Shown: positions 7,786-16,786, counted from the first letter of the stretch. The stretch: 42,619 nt of DNA from Streptomyces olivaceoviridis (GCF_014650115.1 NZ_BMUI01000047.1:1-42619), one strand, 5' to 3'. Numbers and translations: made by a program. Notes: a model not told the origin generated them from the sequence alone.

Positions 7786-9054
7786 GTGACGACTACCCCG
7801 CACGCTCGCATCGAGGATCTCCCGCGGTTCCAGGCGCAGCGCCGCGTCCTGATTGTCTTGATCGTCGCTCAGGTCCTCAGCGGCGCCGGACTGGCGGCAG
7901 GGGTGACCGTCGGTGCCCTGCTCGCGCAGGACATGCTTGGCTCCACCGGCCTTGCCGGCCTACTCAGCGCCCTGTCCCTCACCGGCTCCGCGCTGGCGGC
8001 TATCGTAGTCGGGCGTATCTCCCAAGCCCGTGGCCGTCGCTCCGGTCTTGCCGCCGGGTACCTGGCCGGCGCGATCGGCAGCGCGGGCGTCATTGCCGCC
8101 GCCGTCGCCGACAGCTCCGTTCTGCTGTTCGTCGCGATGTTCGTCTACGGCGCCGGTACGGCCACGAACCTGCTGGCCCGCTACGCGGGTGCCGACTTGG
8201 CGGCTCCCGAGCATCGCGCCCGCGCCTTGTCTACCGTGCTGGTCGCCACCACCCTGGGCGGCGTGGCCGGCCCCAATCTCGTCGCACCCGCCGGCAACCT
8301 CGCTCATGCCCTCGGCATCCCCCGCCTGGCCGGGCTGTTCCTTCTCGCGAGTGCCGCCTACGCGACAGCCGCGCTGGTTCTGACCATCTGGTTGCGCCCC
8401 GACCCACTGCTGCTGGCCCGCACGCTGGAGGCTGAGCGCACCGCCGAAACGTTCGCGCGTTCAGACGATCCCGGCAGTCGGGCGCGGCCGGCAGCCGGAG
8501 GGCGCCGCTCCGGCGTACTGCTGGGTGCGCTGGTCATGGCCCTCACTCAGCTGGTCATGGTCGCGATCATGACGATGACACCGGTCCACATGCACGACCA
8601 CGGTCACAGCGCCGCCGCCTCCGGCCTCGTCATCGCGATCCACATCGGGGCGATGTATCTGCCCGCGCCCATGTCCGGCTGGCTCGTCGACCGGTTCAGC
8701 CCACTGACGGTCGCCGCCGCCGCCGCGCTGGTTCTGCTGGCTGCCGGGATCGTTGCCGCCAACGCCCCTGATGGTTCCGCCGCCGTATTCGCGATGGCTC
8801 TCGCATTGTTGGGTGTGGGCTGGAGTCTCGGTCTCGTCAGCGGCACCGCGATTATCACCGATGCCGTCCCGTTGGCCACCCGCGCCCGGACCCAGGGCTT
8901 GGTCGATGTCTCCGTCTCCGTCGCGGGCGTCATGGGCGGCATGGCTTCAGGCTTGGTTGTCACAGCCGCCGGCTACCCCCTCCTGGCGGTCGGCGGCGGT
9001 GCCCTGGCGCTGGCCATCGTGCCGGCGGTCGTCGTCGCAGCGCGCAGTCGCTGA
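7786..9054 (+). CDS. MFS transporter, probable drug efflux type
   Basis: GTG 7786 follows GAAGGA. The 422-aa product has about 12 hydrophobic helices in two halves, split by a charged loop (EAERTAETFARSDDPGSRAR) near residues 215-240. The A-motif-like loop VVGRISQARGRRSGLAAGYL sits between helices 2 and 3. The line-up TPVHMHDHGHSAAASGLVIA is unusual in being His-rich at the start of the second half. It resembles DHA-type efflux permeases of the YqjV/"MFS_1" group that export small molecules by proton antiport. There is no adjacent regulator apart from the CGNR gene 1 kb upstream. The gene is intact. Substrate unknown. Confidence 0.87.
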   Translation: MTTTPHARIEDLPRFQAQRRVLIVLIVAQVLSGAGLAAGVTVGALLAQDMLGSTGLAGLLSALSLTGSALAAIVVGRISQARGRRSGLAAGYLAGAIGSAGVIAAAVADSSVLLFVAMFVYGAGTATNLLARYAGADLAAPEHRARALSTVLVATTLGGVAGPNLVAPAGNLAHALGIPRLAGLFLLASAAYATAALVLTIWLRPDPLLLARTLEAERTAETFARSDDPGSRARPAAGGRRSGVLLGALVMALTQLVMVAIMTMTPVHMHDHGHSAAASGLVIAIHIGAMYLPAPMSGWLVDRFSPLTVAAAAALVLLAAGIVAANAPDGSAAVFAMALALLGVGWSLGLVSGTAIITDAVPLATRARTQGLVDVSVSVAGVMGGMASGLVVTAAGYPLLAVGGGALALAIVPAVVVAARSR

Positions 9055-9068
9055 GTGGGGACCTCTGG

Positions 9069-9340
9069 AGACGGCCCCGCACCGGCAGGACCGCGCTGCT
9101 CGCCGCCGCTGTCCCGGCCGTCGGGTCGGCGCGGCACCTGCCCGGCTACATCCCCGGATAGGGCAGCTCCATCATCAACAACAGCAGCCGCACCGCACGC
9201 GTCTACCAGAAGGACAACTACTTCGGCCGGCACGTCTGCGTCGGACGCGAGGGCGGCACCATCAGCGACCTGCGTTCCGACCAGCTCAACGAAACCACTC
9301 ACAGCCTGCGCAAGAACGACACGCTCTACGGCGCCTGGCG
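9069..9340 (+). pseudogene. Secreted peptidase-inhibitor (I36-like)/crystallin-like protein with in-frame TAG
   Basis: Directly after the MFS gene one frame reads a signal-like RRPRTGRTALLAAAVPAVGSA, then a TAG at 9159-9161. It continues in the same frame as SSIINNSSRTARVYQKDNYF, GRHVCVGREGGTISDLRSDQ, LNETTHSLRKND. That pattern (Asn-rich start, aromatic strand, Cys, DLR, LN..SLR) matches, from memory, small secreted beta/gamma-crystallin or I36 inhibitor-like proteins of Streptomyces. No start codon is seen in front of the signal. The stop sits between signal peptide and mature domain, so no exported product is expected. Confidence 0.5.
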
Positions 9341-9653
9341 CCCCTCGGCACGGGGCCATCCGCCTCCCGGCCGCCTGCCGGCAGACCCTCGGGCTCGACC
9401 CCCGGCCAGCGCCGGTGCAACCGCCTGGTCCGCACGCCGTCCGCAGAGCCCCGGCACGAAAGTCTTCCTCCGGACCGACCCCGTAGACCGTCCCGCCAGG
9501 CGCCGTGGCCCGCAGCGGCGACGGGACGAGACAGCGGCGGCCGGGCCGGACGGCAGAGCCCGGCGTACGGGACGGCGGGGCGCCGGACCGGGCCGGGCAC
9601 CGCCAGACCGGGGCGGGCCGGCATCCACGCCCCGGCCGGCCCGTGCCACGGTG
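9341..9653. other. No recognisable gene
   Basis: GC-rich sequence with open frames in several registers but no family motif, signal peptide or ribosome site that I can support. Confidence 0.4.
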
Positions 9654-10025
9654 TCAGAGCGGCCCGGACGATCTCGCCGCCGCCATCGAGACCGGCACCC
9701 TGCACAGGTGTGCCGGCGAGGAGCCCGGGTGAGAGGCCGGCGTCGATCGGACACTGCCGTAGATCGAGAACACCAGCCAGCTCACCATTGGCCGGCTGTC
9801 CGCTGCCTGCTGTCCGCCGCTGGTCCAGCCGTAGCGGTGGGCGGTCACCGTCACGCTGACCTTCCGGCCCTTGTCGGTCTTCACCAGCATCTCAAGGACC
9901 CGCTCGACGGCGGCGAGTTCGTCCCGCTCGGCCCGAACCTCCGCCAGCTGCCTGGCCAGCTGTTCTTCGAGTTCATCCAGCTCCGCCCGCCTTGCGGTGA
10001 TCCGTTCCAGCAGCTCGGGATCCAT
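9654..10025 (-). CDS. Small coiled-coil protein, possibly truncated
   Basis: From ATG 10025 the minus frame gives 123 codons. The first ~48 residues are a strong heptad coiled coil: MDPELLERITARRAELDELE, EQLARQLAEVRAERDELAAV, ERVLEMLVK. Similar short proteins occur often in Streptomyces near mobile DNA, with roughly 90-130 aa and a longer C-terminal part. Here the sequence after LVKTDKGRKVSVTVTAHRYG loses resemblance to that family, so the 3' half may be degenerate. In-frame sequence continues upstream to 10166 but looks non-coding. No function is assigned; dimerisation is the only property that can be inferred. Confidence 0.45.
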   Translation of the reverse strand: MDPELLERITARRAELDELEEQLARQLAEVRAERDELAAVERVLEMLVKTDKGRKVSVTVTAHRYGWTSGGQQAADSRPMVSWLVFSIYGSVRSTPASHPGSSPAHLCRVPVSMAAARSSGPL

Positions 10026-10156
10026 GCACCGGATCGCAGAAGGCACACCAGCCCTTTGACCTGCGACTTCAAGTTGGTGGAAGCTCACTCTGTGGGCGGT
10101 ACGCACCGAGTAGGGTCGACACGGTGAAGCGGCACCGGTTTGCGGCGTCGCGTTCC

Positions 10157-10182
10157 CCCTTGACACAGGCCGTGGTCAAGGG
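10157..10182. promoter_or_regulatory. Inverted repeat with TTGACA-like box
   Basis: CCCTTGAC (10157-10164) and GTCAAGGG (10175-10182) are perfect reverse complements with a 10-base spacer. The left arm embeds TTGACA, a consensus -35. No clear -10 follows at 17 bases on the plus strand. It may be an operator or chance. Confidence 0.35.
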
Positions 10183-10244
10183 AAATGCAGCGGGAGCGCG
10201 CCGGGTGAACGCGCGGCATAGTTCCCATCTGTCTCATCCGCTCC

Positions 10245-10271
10245 CACCCGGTGGAGTTCACCCGGTGGAGT
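10245..10271. repeat. Short tandem direct repeat (14-base unit)
   Basis: CACCCGGTGGAGTT at 10245-10258 is followed immediately by CACCCGGTGGAGT at 10259-10271. A reverse-complement partial copy, CCGGGTGAAC, lies at 10201-10210. The block is in a non-coding interval between the coiled-coil gene and the small membrane protein. Confidence 0.6.
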
Positions 10272-10422
10272 GGAGGCCGGGCATCGTCGGCGCGCATGAC
10301 AGACGGCCACCCGGCCGCGATGCGCGGTATCGAACACGCTTCGCAGCCAAGTTCATCGGAAACCCCCGGCGTCGGGAGCGCCTCGCCCGCTCCGCCGACT
10401 GGCGGACATCACGCATACAAAC

Positions 10423-10773
10423 TCAACTAGCCAGGGCGAGGTGCCCGCTCATCGCGGCGGTACAGAAGGCCAGCACCGCGACAGCGGCTACGGCCTGCGT
10501 CGCCACACTCACCCGGTATCCCCGTCGGAACAAGCCGACCGCGGAGAGTAGTACCAGTCCACCGAATCCTCCCACGTAGGCGAGAACCGGCGTCAGCGAC
10601 GCGAGGGGGTCCGGCTCGAAGGGGTTGAAGTCGGTCCGCGCCAGACCGGTCAGCAGGGCGACGATTCCGACAATGGCGTCGAGTAACCACAGCAGGACGG
10701 CGAAGAGCACGTCTTCGCCCGTACCGCGCCGGGAAGGTGAATGGCCGTGCATGAGCCAAGCTTCTGCGAGCAC
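10423..10773 (-). CDS. Small integral membrane protein (DUF6234-like)
   Basis: The frame of 116 codons starts at GTG 10773, or at ATG 10752 (109 codons); neither has a strong ribosome site. It has three likely membrane helices: VLFAVLLWLLDAIVGIVALL (residues ~22-42), LASLTPVLAYVGGFGGLVLL with LSAVGLF (~57-82), and SVATQAVAAVAVLAFCTAAM (~88-108). A short loop DFNPFEPDP sits between helices 1 and 2. The arrangement resembles the streptomycete DUF6234 family by eye. It is isolated, with decayed sequence on both sides, and its role is unknown. Confidence 0.6.
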   Translation of the reverse strand: MLAEAWLMHGHSPSRRGTGEDVLFAVLLWLLDAIVGIVALLTGLARTDFNPFEPDPLASLTPVLAYVGGFGGLVLLSAVGLFRRGYRVSVATQAVAAVAVLAFCTAAMSGHLALAS

Positions 10774-11487
10774 AACAGTCTGGGGCCTGAGTACGCATAC
10801 TCAGACACCACCGTCGATCAGTGATTCCCTACCCGGGGGCGTGCTCCAGCACGGTCGCATACAGCCGTGCACCAGCGATCTTCGGGTGGAAAGACCCCAG
10901 ACCCACTTCATCCGCACCGCCCCCCCTCGACGGTGAGACGGCCGCTTCCTGGATCACGCGGTGCACGCACCTGCCCCCTGGCGCCTACGCCCGCGTCGTC
11001 AAACGACGGCCGGCCGATGTTCCTGACCTGACCGAACAGGCCGGTCGTGCAAGCAGGGCCCGGCCGTGGCGAATCGTCGTCCGCGACCTGGCCACCTACC
11101 CCAAGACCCTCGCCCTCACCGCCGCACGCACGGCTGTGGCCGATCGCCGACAACTCGTAGCCGGACAGCACTTCACCGATACCCCGGCCGACGTGGTCAG
11201 CCGTTACCAGGCACCGGCAACCTCGGCGGCGCCGAACTCCTCGCCCGATGCCTGGCCCGACGGGCACGCCCCGAACTTGGCGATGGCTCCTCAGCATCAG
11301 AGGGGACAAGAGGGCCGTGCCCCTGCACGTCCCCCACTCTCAGGCAGTACAGCGCATGACTCGCCTGAGATCGTCAGCCTGGCCATCATCGGCCACGACC
11401 AGGGGGAACGATGTCCGCTGCCGGAGGCACTCATCGACATTCCGGTCCCCGCTCTCTGGACGTCACCGCCACGGCAGACTGGGAAGG
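10774..11487. other. Degenerate region, possible decayed gene on plus strand
   Basis: A long plus frame (10821-11498) includes DGETAASWITRCTHLPPGAY and WRIVVRDLATYPKTLALTAA, with a possible continuation in another frame (NLGGAELLARCLARR). The opening faintly recalls TniQ-like or HTH proteins (GET-S-W--R pattern), but there is no ribosome site and the register changes. I cannot support a working gene. Confidence 0.3.
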
Positions 11488-12216
11488 GTGAACCGTGATC
11501 TCTATCCTGATCTGACTGGTGCAGGCGGCCTGGGCGCGGCGCTCGAACAGACGGCGGCCCGGCTCGGTATCGATCTCACCGTCGTCCCCCACGAAGGGGG
11601 AACTCTGGTGACGGCGGGTATCGCCTCATCGGTCCCGCACCGCAAGCCGCTGTCGATGTACATCGGGGCCGAGCGCCGCTTCTTCGGTGTCTCCGGCTGG
11701 AGTGAAGGCATCGAGGTCATCACCGGAGCCACGCCCGATCTGGCGGAGGTCGTCCAAGCCGGAGCGGCGTGGGGCGGGGGCGCCGGTCTGCGGGAGATGC
11801 GAGCCCAGCTGCCGTTCTTGCACTTCAGTGAGCGAGCAGAAGCCTACGAGCACGGGCCGGCCACGGTGGTGGAGCTGCAATGGCGGACCATGCCGGAACA
11901 GGCAGCCCAGGCCCCGGACTTTCCTTAGTTCGGCGCCCTCGTCGAAGCGGCTCACGCTGAACCGCGGCTGAGACAGCTGTATGTGTTCTCCAGCCACTGG
12001 ACTCTCGGTTTCAGCTCCTGTACTGGCTACCCGTTCCGTGTGGAGGTGGCCCTCGCTCCGGGACACGGCGGCGGCCCGTACCGCGTGATGCAACGCCCTC
12101 ACGCTGCCTGTATCAGCGAGGCCGCCACCGCCGAGGAAGCCGTCATGTTCGCGATGTCCCACCTCCCTGCCGACCTCGGCCCGGCCGTCGCAGGAACTGC
12201 CGAACGAGAGGAGTGA
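11488..12216 (+). pseudogene. DUF6193 natural-product-biosynthesis family protein interrupted by an amber codon
   Basis: GTG 11488 opens a frame of 146 codons that ends at TAG 11926-11928. The same frame then continues for another 95 codons to TGA 12214-12216. Both parts belong to one DUF6193 protein of about 242 aa. The first part carries TGAGGLGAALEQTAARLGID, AERRFFGVSGWSEGIEVITG, GATPDLAEVVQAGAAWGGGA and ELQWRTMPEQA. The second carries FGALVEAAHAEPRLRQLYVF, SSHWTLGFSSCTGYPF and EAATAEEAVMFAMSHLPADL. No frame change is needed. The family is annotated in streptomycetes near biosynthetic genes, but its reaction is not known. Without suppression only the N-terminal 60% is made. A sequencing error is possible. 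Confidence 0.8.
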
Positions 12217-12317
12217 CACACGTGCTTCTCGCCGGGTGGCCGACAGCCGTAGACAGACAGAGCTGACCATGGTGGGAGAAACCCATGCGTCGTCGCCCTG
12301 CGGTGTGTCTGTGAACT

Positions 12318-13504
12318 TCAGAAGGGGGGCTCCTCGCTCCAGTCGCTACGCGAGGCTCGCGGCGGATGGGGCTGGTCCTGATGAAGGGCGGCGATGGCCT
12401 CGTCGATGCGGCCGAGGTCGATGAGGGACGCGGCCAGATCGTGGCTGTTCACGGGAGCGTGAGGGCGCAGGACGGTGGCAGCCTCCCCGATACGTCCGGC
12501 ACCGGCCAGCAGTACGGCGATGAGCCGCGCCGCGTATGAGGTGTCGCCTTCGGGGTGAGCCCGGGCCTGTTCGAGCTTCGTCGACCCGGTCGCAGGCAGC
12601 CATCAGCGGGAGCCGCAGCCAGAAGAGATCCCACTCTTCCTGTCCGCGGCGTTCCTTGAGGGCGTCGAGGTAGGCCAGGCCGTCCTCGGGGCGGCCCTGG
12701 TCGGTGCAGAGAGTGCAAAGTACGTGAAGGATCCAGTGCTCGGCGCCTGGCGCATCGGCCAGGCCCCGCATCACCTCGATCGCCTCGTCCCCGCGGCGGT
12801 GCCGTGCCAGCAGGTGCGCGAGCTGCACCGTCATGGCGGCCCGGCAAGCGGTTGAGTCGCCGGCCTGCCGGTAGACGGCGATGGCGGCCTCTACGTCACC
12901 GCGTTCCTCCAGCAGTTCCACAAGACGCTGTGCGGCACGCCCCGGCACCTCGGTTGCCGCGTAGGCGCGCAGCTGATCGGGCCGGTCGTGCCGGGCCAGC
13001 AGATCGGCCAGTTGGTCCCGGCCGTTGACCGAGGTGCAGCAGAGTGAACACCTCGTCGCCACGGCCGTGCCGGGTGAGCAAGCGCGCACAGAACTCCGCT
13101 GCCAGCGGATGCCCGGCCTCCATACGAGCACGGGTCAGCACGATCGCCTCGTCAGCCCGGCCCCAGCTCTCCGACAGTTCCGCCGTAGCCCTGATGGCCT
13201 GCCACCAGCCCGTAGTGAGGCACGGAGTGAGCACCTCCAGCGCCTCGGCTTGTTTTCCCTCCTCACCGAGCAGCCGCGCCCACTCCCGCGCACAGAACCA
13301 CTCCCCGTGGCCGGCCCACCACTCCACCTCGGCGGCATGGCCACGTTCGAGAAACCGGGAGACCAGATGCGGCGGGATACGGCCAGTCTGTGTCCGGGCA
13401 CGATAGTCAAGATCAGCAGCGTCCACAGCGACGCACCAGAACCGCCCCTTGGACACGACCACCACGCCCCAGCGCCAGCCAGGCGGCCATGCCCTTGGCA
13501 CCAT
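12318..13504 (-). pseudogene. TPR-repeat protein gene with internal deletion and two frameshifts
   Basis: Read leftwards, frame one gives SKGRFWCVAVDAADLDYRAR, GRIPPHLVSRFLERGHAAEV, REWARLLGEEGKQAEALEVL, EFCARLLTRHGRGDEVFTLL (to about 13035). Frame two then gives SVNGRDQLADLLARHDRPDQ, LRAYAATEVPGRAAQRLVEL, LEERGDVEAAIAVYRQAGDS, HLLARHRRGDEAIEVMRGLA (to about 12580). Frame three gives EQARAHPEGDTSYAARLIAV, SHDLAASLIDLGRIDEAIAA and ends at 12318. All parts belong to one streptomycete tetratricopeptide-like family. At the first shift several repeats (roughly 80-100 residues by my memory of the family) also seem to be missing. The product would be non-functional. Intact members are probably cytoplasmic scaffold proteins of unknown role. 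Confidence 0.75.
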
Positions 13505-13872
13505 CCGCCCCCTATCCCCCTGCCCGTCTCTGCCCGCCGCTGTACGCCGATCACGGTGGCGACCGTCTCCCGCTCAGGGTGGGCGGTCAGGACATCGGCG
13601 GGCAGGTTCAGGAGTCGCCGGGCATCTCGCCGTCCGCGCGGGTCCGGGCGGTGGCGTACTCGCACAGGCAGCCCAGCGCGCACCGCGCTCAACAGGCCAC
13701 CAGCCCACTCCCCTTCGCCGTCGGCGTCGTCACTACCGGCGGCGACCTGCCGCCCCAGCCGGAGGCCGGGCGCCAGGAAGTCGCGCGACTGTGCAGCTAC
13801 ATCGAGGACCGAGGCGGTGCGGCGCCACTGCGAGCAGTACTTGGCAGTGGTCTCGCGGCGATCGGCTGGGGG
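13505..13872. other. Degenerate sequence, no intact gene
   Basis: Minus-strand frames show coding-like codon bias (for example RRETTAKYCSQWRRTASVLD, LTAHPERETVATVIGVQRRA), but the register changes and no family is recognisable. Probably another eroded gene. Confidence 0.35.
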
Positions 13873-15273
13873 CTACTTCTGGCCGGCGCAGGGGTCGCAG
13901 CAGGAGGGGGCCGGTTCGACGCAGACGCTGACGGTGTCGGCGTTGTTGGCGGTGTCGGGGTCCTTCTCGTTGGCGGTGGCGGTGGCGGTGTTGTCGACCA
14001 GGCCGGCCTTGGTGGCTTTGGCCCGCAGCACGAGGGTGGCGTTGGCGCCGTTGGCCAGGTCGCCCACGGTCCACTGCCCGGTGGCCGGGTTGTAGCTTCC
14101 GGGGCCTTCGGCGGACAGGAAGGTGAGGCCGTCGGGGAGCTGGTCGGTGACGGTGACGCCGGTGGCGTCGTTCGGGCCGGCGTTGTGGACGGTGATGCGG
14201 TAGGTCATGGTCTGGCCGACGGTGACGGTGGTGGCGTCGGCTGCCTTCGCCACGGTCAGGTCGGCAGCCGGTTTGACTTGCGTGACCTGCTCGTTGGAGG
14301 TGGAGGTCAGGGGCTCTGGTGTGTCGCCGAGCCGGTTCTCGTAGGAGGCGGTCGCGGTGTTGGTGATCTGCTTGCCGCCGCTGGCCCGGTCGATGGTGAC
14401 CCGGTACTCCACCGTGGTTCCTGCCGACAGTGTCTCGGTGTTGGGCAGGCCGCCCCCGTCCGCGGCGGTGGCACCGTTGCCGAGATGGAAGACGACCTTG
14501 TTCGCCTGGGCGTCGTAGTACGCCTGGTCGTCGCCTTGCGCGTCGGTCTTCGCTCCGGTGTTGGGGCCGTCGACGATGCGCAGGGAGCCGGGCAGGTACG
14601 TCGTGCCCTGGGGGATGACGTCGGTCAGGGTGAGGTTCTCGGCCGCGCCGCCTCCTTCGTTCTTGGCGGTGATGCGGTAGGTGACGACGTCGCCCACGTC
14701 CAGCGGTCCGGCCGGGATGGCGGTCTTTTCGAGCACCACGTAGGCGGCGGTGCCGAAGAAGATGCCGTCGAGGAAGTTGCCGATGCCTCGGTTGCCGCCG
14801 GCGGCGGAAATGGAACGGAAGGCGAAGCGCGTCGTTGTCTGGCCTGCCGGGACGGTGTAGGTGCCGGTGTAGTAGCCCCAGGCGGTGTTGCCGTCGGTGA
14901 AGCGCCTCTGCTCCACCGTGGAGCGCGGTGCGCCGATGTCCAGCGCCATGGTGTCCTGCCCCTGGCGGCCTCGGTGATACAGCCGCCAGTAGAGCTTCGT
15001 ACCGGGAGTGGTCGGCAAGTCCTGGTAGAGCGTGGAGACTTCATTGGCGTTGAGCTCGGCGAACTGGGCGCCGTCGGCTGCCGGAACCCCCTGGAAGCCT
15101 GAATGCCACAGTTCGATCCTGTGGTCGGAGGCGGTGGTGAGCCAGCCCTGAACCCGCTTGGCAGCCTGTGTCTGTGAGGCGTCCGGCAGGATCTCCACGT
15201 CGGTCACGGAGGGCTGTTCGAAGCTGCCGTTGACCAGGGCAACCCGGAGCGGGGCAGCGGGAGGTGTGGTCAT
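13873..15273 (-). CDS. DUF11-repeat surface-type protein without signal peptide, Cys-rich tail
   Basis: ATG 15273 follows AGGGGG; the product is 466 aa. Residues 1-190 form a beta-rich N-terminal domain (VALVNGSFEQPSVTDVEILP, HRIELWHSGFQGVPAADGAQ, FAELNANEVSTLYQDLPTTP), like DUF642/galactose-binding domains. Two DUF11-type Ig-like repeats follow, at ~195-330 (AGPLDVGDVVTYRITAKNEG, LTLTDVIPQGTTYLPGSL) and ~340-450 (LTVAKAADATTVTVGQTMTY, GVTVTDQLPDGLTFLSA). The last residues are CVEPAPSCCDPCAGQK, four Cys in a short tail. DUF11 proteins are normally exported and wall-linked, but here no signal peptide precedes the first domain, even in the upstream in-frame region to 15471. Export by another route, or a wrong start, must be considered. 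The gene is intact between decayed neighbours. Confidence 0.82.
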   Translation of the reverse strand: MTTPPAAPLRVALVNGSFEQPSVTDVEILPDASQTQAAKRVQGWLTTASDHRIELWHSGFQGVPAADGAQFAELNANEVSTLYQDLPTTPGTKLYWRLYHRGRQGQDTMALDIGAPRSTVEQRRFTDGNTAWGYYTGTYTVPAGQTTTRFAFRSISAAGGNRGIGNFLDGIFFGTAAYVVLEKTAIPAGPLDVGDVVTYRITAKNEGGGAAENLTLTDVIPQGTTYLPGSLRIVDGPNTGAKTDAQGDDQAYYDAQANKVVFHLGNGATAADGGGLPNTETLSAGTTVEYRVTIDRASGGKQITNTATASYENRLGDTPEPLTSTSNEQVTQVKPAADLTVAKAADATTVTVGQTMTYRITVHNAGPNDATGVTVTDQLPDGLTFLSAEGPGSYNPATGQWTVGDLANGANATLVLRAKATKAGLVDNTATATANEKDPDTANNADTVSVCVEPAPSCCDPCAGQK

Positions 15274-15644
15274 GGGTTTTCCCCCTTGGGTCGGCACTGC
15301 TGATATGCGCCGCCGCCGGGCCGCACCTCTGCGCGCCGCGACGGAGCCAAAACACTCCGTAGCGCATCGCACTGACGTGATTACGTACAGTGCTGGATGG
15401 AGAAGTCCAGCCAACCCCCGGGAGGCAAGTTTGCGAGAGCCGCGCCCGCGCATCCGCTGCCGCGCCGTCATCCCTGCCGCGTATGTACGCCACTTCCGTC
15501 ACAGGGGCTCCTCAGCCCTCCCTCGCAAATCGCCGACATGACCGAAAGCCCATGTTGCACGTGCTGCCGTCACTCTCACTCAGGATGAATCGGCCAGCGG
15601 CGGGTTGACGGTTCTGGCGCAGCGGCACACGTATACAGACCCCG
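15274..15644. other. Intergenic region upstream of DUF11 gene
   Basis: About 370 bases. It should contain the DUF11 promoter. Short open frames on both strands have no recognisable features. Base composition is slightly lower in GC than the flanks (for example around 15375-15400). Confidence 0.4.
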
Positions 15645-15800
15645 GAGGCGTGGCGGGAGCGGGCCGGCAGCATCGGGGGTGGAGGTGCCGCCGTCCTCGA
15701 CGCCGTGCGTGAGCGCACTGCGGCGGAGCCGGTGGAATGTGAAGCCGTCCAGGTCCTCGATGTCCTCGGGAGAGGCGAGCGGGGTGACCAGGAGACGGTG
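15645..15800 (-). pseudogene. C-terminal remnant of a tyrosine-type site-specific integrase
   Basis: On the minus strand one frame reads LASPEDIEDLDGFTFHRLRR then SALTHGVEDGGTSTP, and the next frame continues MLPARSRHAS. Together they resemble the end of phage-type integrases, where FHxLR-H-S-L-H is followed by LL-ARSRHASVRSLERYARP. The catalytic H and R positions (FHRLRR) are visible. The final Tyr segment is not, and a one-base frame change splits the piece. Only some 50 residues remain. It marks an old integration event beside the central biosynthetic block. Confidence 0.5.
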
Positions 15801-16411
15801 TTCACCTCGAAGATCTCCTCGGCCCGGTGGCAGGAGAGCGGGTCCGGCCGGTCGAGGGCCCGGGTCGTCTGCCTGCGCCCCTGCCTATCGCGGGGCAGCG
15901 TGATCGCCGGGAGTCGGCCGAACACCCCGCCGACACCGTGGGGCAGGGGCTCGTCGCCGAGTGCGGCCACCTCCTGCCAGGCCAGGGCGGACAACTCCTC
16001 GCCCGTCAGGCGCAGTACAGCGGCAGAAGGTGGGAAGTGCGGCTCGTGCTGTCGCTCCGTGGTCGATCCTTCCTGCGTCCCATGGCCGCAGGTCTCCTTC
16101 CGCTGGCGGGCCGTCGACTCCGTGGCTCCGGCAAAGACCTGGCACAGCCACCGACGGAACACCAGGGCACCGGCTACGGCCGCCGACGGAACACCAGGCA
16201 GTGTGCCCAGGCCCTGGGAACGGCGCCCCCTCCCCGTGCGTGGGCCGACATGCCCGGTGCCTCGTCCAGCAGGCCCGTCAGCCCGACCGGAGTCGTCGTC
16301 CCGACGCCGCCGGCGCCGCCGATTCGGCTTCCACCGAGCCCACTTCACGCACCGGCCGCCCCGGCCGGGGCAGGGTTACGGTTCTCCGCGGGCACCGCTC
16401 CCCACCGCCCC
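15801..16411. other. Degenerate sequence with a direct repeat
   Basis: No intact gene. A minus frame contains AAVLRLTGEELSALAWQEVA and ALGDEPLPHGVGGVFGRLPA, which looks coding but is unrecognised and continues into the integrase fragment frame. A 16-base direct repeat lies inside. Confidence 0.4.
16151..16198. repeat. 16-base perfect direct repeat
   Basis: CCGACGGAACACCAGG occurs at 16151-16166 and again at 16183-16198, 32 bases apart start to start. It is in a non-coding, decayed stretch just left of the biosynthetic block. It may be a small tandem duplication or a relic of element insertion. Confidence 0.6.
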
Positions 16412-16786
16412 CTACCGCTTCGCCGTGGCCTGGTGTGCGAGGAGCCTCCAGTTGCCATCGACACGGGTCCACACTCCGAGCGCGCGGTTGGCCAATTTCC
16501 TTCGCGCTCCCCCCGCAGTGATGTCGATGTGCATTTCGCTGATTATCACGGCCGTGTCGCCGATCACTTTGACGCTCTCCACAAGGTGATCGATGCGGTG
16601 GTACACGTAGTGGGAGCTCTCGCACTTCTCGACGAACGAATCGAGCGTATCCAGGGTTCCGCTCGAATGAACGTAGGCGAGGTCGGGATGACAGAGGTCG
16701 ATGAAGCCTCCGAGGTCGTGTGCCACAAGGGTGTCGAAACGGCGCTTCTCCAGTTCACGAATGACGTCCGTGTCAAGTGCCGTCAC
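16412..16786 (-). CDS. SnoaL-like / NTF2-fold protein
   Basis: GTG 16786, four bases from a clear GGAGG, gives 124 aa; the longer in-frame upstream region lacks such a site. The sequence is a compact cone-shaped alpha+beta NTF2/DUF4440 type: TDVIRELEKRRFDTLVAHDL, FIDLCHPDLAYVHSSGTLDT, ESVKVIGDTAVIISEMHIDI, VWTRVDGNWRLLAHQATAKR. Such proteins act as cyclases, isomerases or hydratases in natural-product pathways or as stress-related small proteins. It is cytoplasmic. It starts about 195 bases from the divergent TrpB2 gene and probably shares its control region, so I count it as the left border of the biosynthetic block. The exact reaction cannot be told. Confidence 0.82.
   Translation of the reverse strand: MTALDTDVIRELEKRRFDTLVAHDLGGFIDLCHPDLAYVHSSGTLDTLDSFVEKCESSHYVYHRIDHLVESVKVIGDTAVIISEMHIDITAGGARRKLANRALGVWTRVDGNWRLLAHQATAKR

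Noticed and set aside
10821..11498. A 225-codon plus frame as an intact gene, perhaps TniQ-like
   Set aside because: Only a vague GET-S-W--R resemblance at one end, no start signal and signs of register change; listed as degenerate.
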